Below the pieces are notes generated by a model, which was not told the DNA's origin, made no database searches, and saw only the letters and a program-made list of their open reading frames with translations. Both the position numbers and the translations under genes were made by a program. This document shows positions 63,291 to 64,000 of a stretch of DNA of 64,000 bases, in pieces (within the stretch, counting starts at the first letter, position 1; every line of letters begins with the position of its first letter). Source of the stretch: Shewanella polaris (lineage in GTDB: Bacteria; Pseudomonadota; Gammaproteobacteria; Enterobacterales; Shewanellaceae); assembly GCF_006385555.1 (NCBI RefSeq), contig NZ_CP041036.1, positions 2,914,001 to 2,978,000 on the forward strand, given 5' to 3'.

Positions 63291-64000
63291 TTACACTTCT
63301 ATCGCCATTGCTGTAGCTTCGCCACCACCAATACATAACGATGCTACGCCACGCTTAAGGCCACGTGCTTTTAAGGCGTAAATCAATGTGACTAACAAAC
63401 GCGCACCAGAACAACCTATTGGGTGTCCCATTGCACATGCACCGCCGTTAACGTTGACTTTACTGGCATCTAATTTCAGTTCAGAAATCGCCAACATGGT
63501 GACCATGGCAAACGCTTCATTAATTTCATATAAATCGACATCATCTTTACTCCACTGCACTTTATCGAACAGTTTTTGCATCGCGCCAACCGGTGCGGTA
63601 GTAAACATTGACGGTTCTTGTGAATGAGTAGTGTGACCTTTAATGGTCGCTAATACGCTTAAGCCCAATTGCTGTGCTTTTTCGCGTGTCATTAACATTA
63701 ACGCTGCAGCGCCGTCTGAAATTGAACTAGAGTTGGCTGCTGTAATCGTGCCGTCTTTGGTAAATGCTGGGCGTAATGTCGGGATTTTTTCTGGGCGGGC
63801 GTTACCTGGCTGCTCATCGGTATCAACAGTCACGTCACCGCGACGCGTGCTCATGGTGACAGGCACCACTTCATCTTTAAATGCGCCAGAGCTAATCGCT
63901 GCATTGGCTTTTTCGAGCGAACTTAATGCAAAAGCATCCATTTGCTCGCGGGTTAGGCCAAAGTCATCTGCCGTTTTTTGTGCAAATGTACCCATTGCAC
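63291..64000 (-). CDS. Acetyl-CoA C-acyltransferase (thiolase), C-terminal part; N-terminus cut by window edge
   Basis: Thiolase at the head of the visible branched-chain operon, probably cleaving 2-methylacetoacetyl-CoA from isoleucine into acetyl-CoA and propionyl-CoA. The visible 236 codons carry ANSSSISDGAAALMLMT, VDLYEINEAFAMVTMLAI, the His/Cys motif GGACAMGHPIGCSGARLLVT and the final SLCIGGGEATAMAIEV. The frame is open to the right edge, so the first Met in view (63995) is internal; about 160 residues including the N-terminal active-site Cys are missing. Confidence 0.92.
   Translation of the reverse strand, partial: AMGTFAQKTADDFGLTREQMDAFALSSLEKANAAISSGAFKDEVVPVTMSTRRGDVTVDTDEQPGNARPEKIPTLRPAFTKDGTITAANSSSISDGAAALMLMTREKAQQLGLSVLATIKGHTTHSQEPSMFTTAPVGAMQKLFDKVQWSKDDVDLYEINEAFAMVTMLAISELKLDASKVNVNGGACAMGHPIGCSGARLLVTLIYALKARGLKRGVASLCIGGGEATAMAIEV

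Noticed and set aside
1..64000. Search for tRNA, rRNA, CRISPR arrays, transposases and defence systems
   Set aside because: No CCA-ended tRNA-like folds, rRNA stretches, regular spacer arrays or recognisable transposase or defence proteins were seen by reading.

Overview
The window looks like chromosome of a Shewanella species (Gammaproteobacteria, Alteromonadales). The evidence is gene content and order: a complete oleABCD long-chain olefin cluster with OleA close to the Shewanella form, the valine/isoleucine catabolic operon in its usual Shewanella order, the long PstC/PstA variants, divergent fabB/mnmC, and a lapG-lapD (bpfG-bpfD) pair. No rRNA, tRNA, CRISPR array or intact insertion sequence was seen.

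Layout. 1-3038: fabB (cut by the window edge) divergent from mnmC. 3182-25377: a polysaccharide (EPS) locus of about 22 kb, nearly all on the minus strand. Its conserved export half (4754-14134) resembles the Vibrio vps-II block: priming glycosyl-1-phosphate transferase, outer-membrane barrel, short OPX protein, Wzc-type tyrosine autokinase, PHP tyrosine phosphatase, a VpsP-like protein, a Wzy/ligase-like protein, then galU. Its variable half (14127-24287) is visibly AT-rich and holds six GT2 glycosyltransferases, a pyruvyl transferase, a Wzx flippase, an epimerase and a second Wzy-like protein. Acyltransferase-3 genes sit at both ends. The set resembles rhizobial succinoglycan (exo) genes. 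A near-perfect JUMPStart/ops (RfaH-type) element lies at 25568-25604, pointing at the operon but separated from it by an antisense acyltransferase gene.

26528-29696: lapG-lapD and a small secreted glycine-rich protein, a c-di-GMP-controlled periplasmic proteolysis module without a large adhesin next to it. 29926-31110: methionine gamma-lyase. 31333-36186: oleD, oleC, oleB and oleA, all minus strand. 36441-41143: assorted housekeeping and conserved unknown genes (methyltransferase, DUF1289, YajD, DUF502, MOT1-like transporter), with a decayed BCCT-transporter remnant at 38751-39002. 41719-47295: phoU-pstB-pstA-pstC, driven by a well-formed Pho-box promoter at 47496-47529; pstS is not in the window. 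47555-56525: gcvR, conserved unknowns, LysE exporter, hydrolases, the ABC-F ATPase YbiT, an M14 peptidase and an EamA transporter. 56618-64000: branched-chain acyl-CoA catabolism (SDR, mmsB, HIBYL-CoA hydrolase, enoyl-CoA hydratase, acyl-CoA dehydrogenase, mmsA, thiolase cut by the right edge).

The EPS locus and the LapG/LapD pair are neighbours and both serve surface attachment, so the 3-30 kb stretch reads as a biofilm-matrix region. The parts most worth a second look are the JUMPStart arrangement, the lapGD-small protein cassette, the succinoglycan-like gene set, the MnmC whose methyltransferase half has lost its signature residues, and the Pho promoter.
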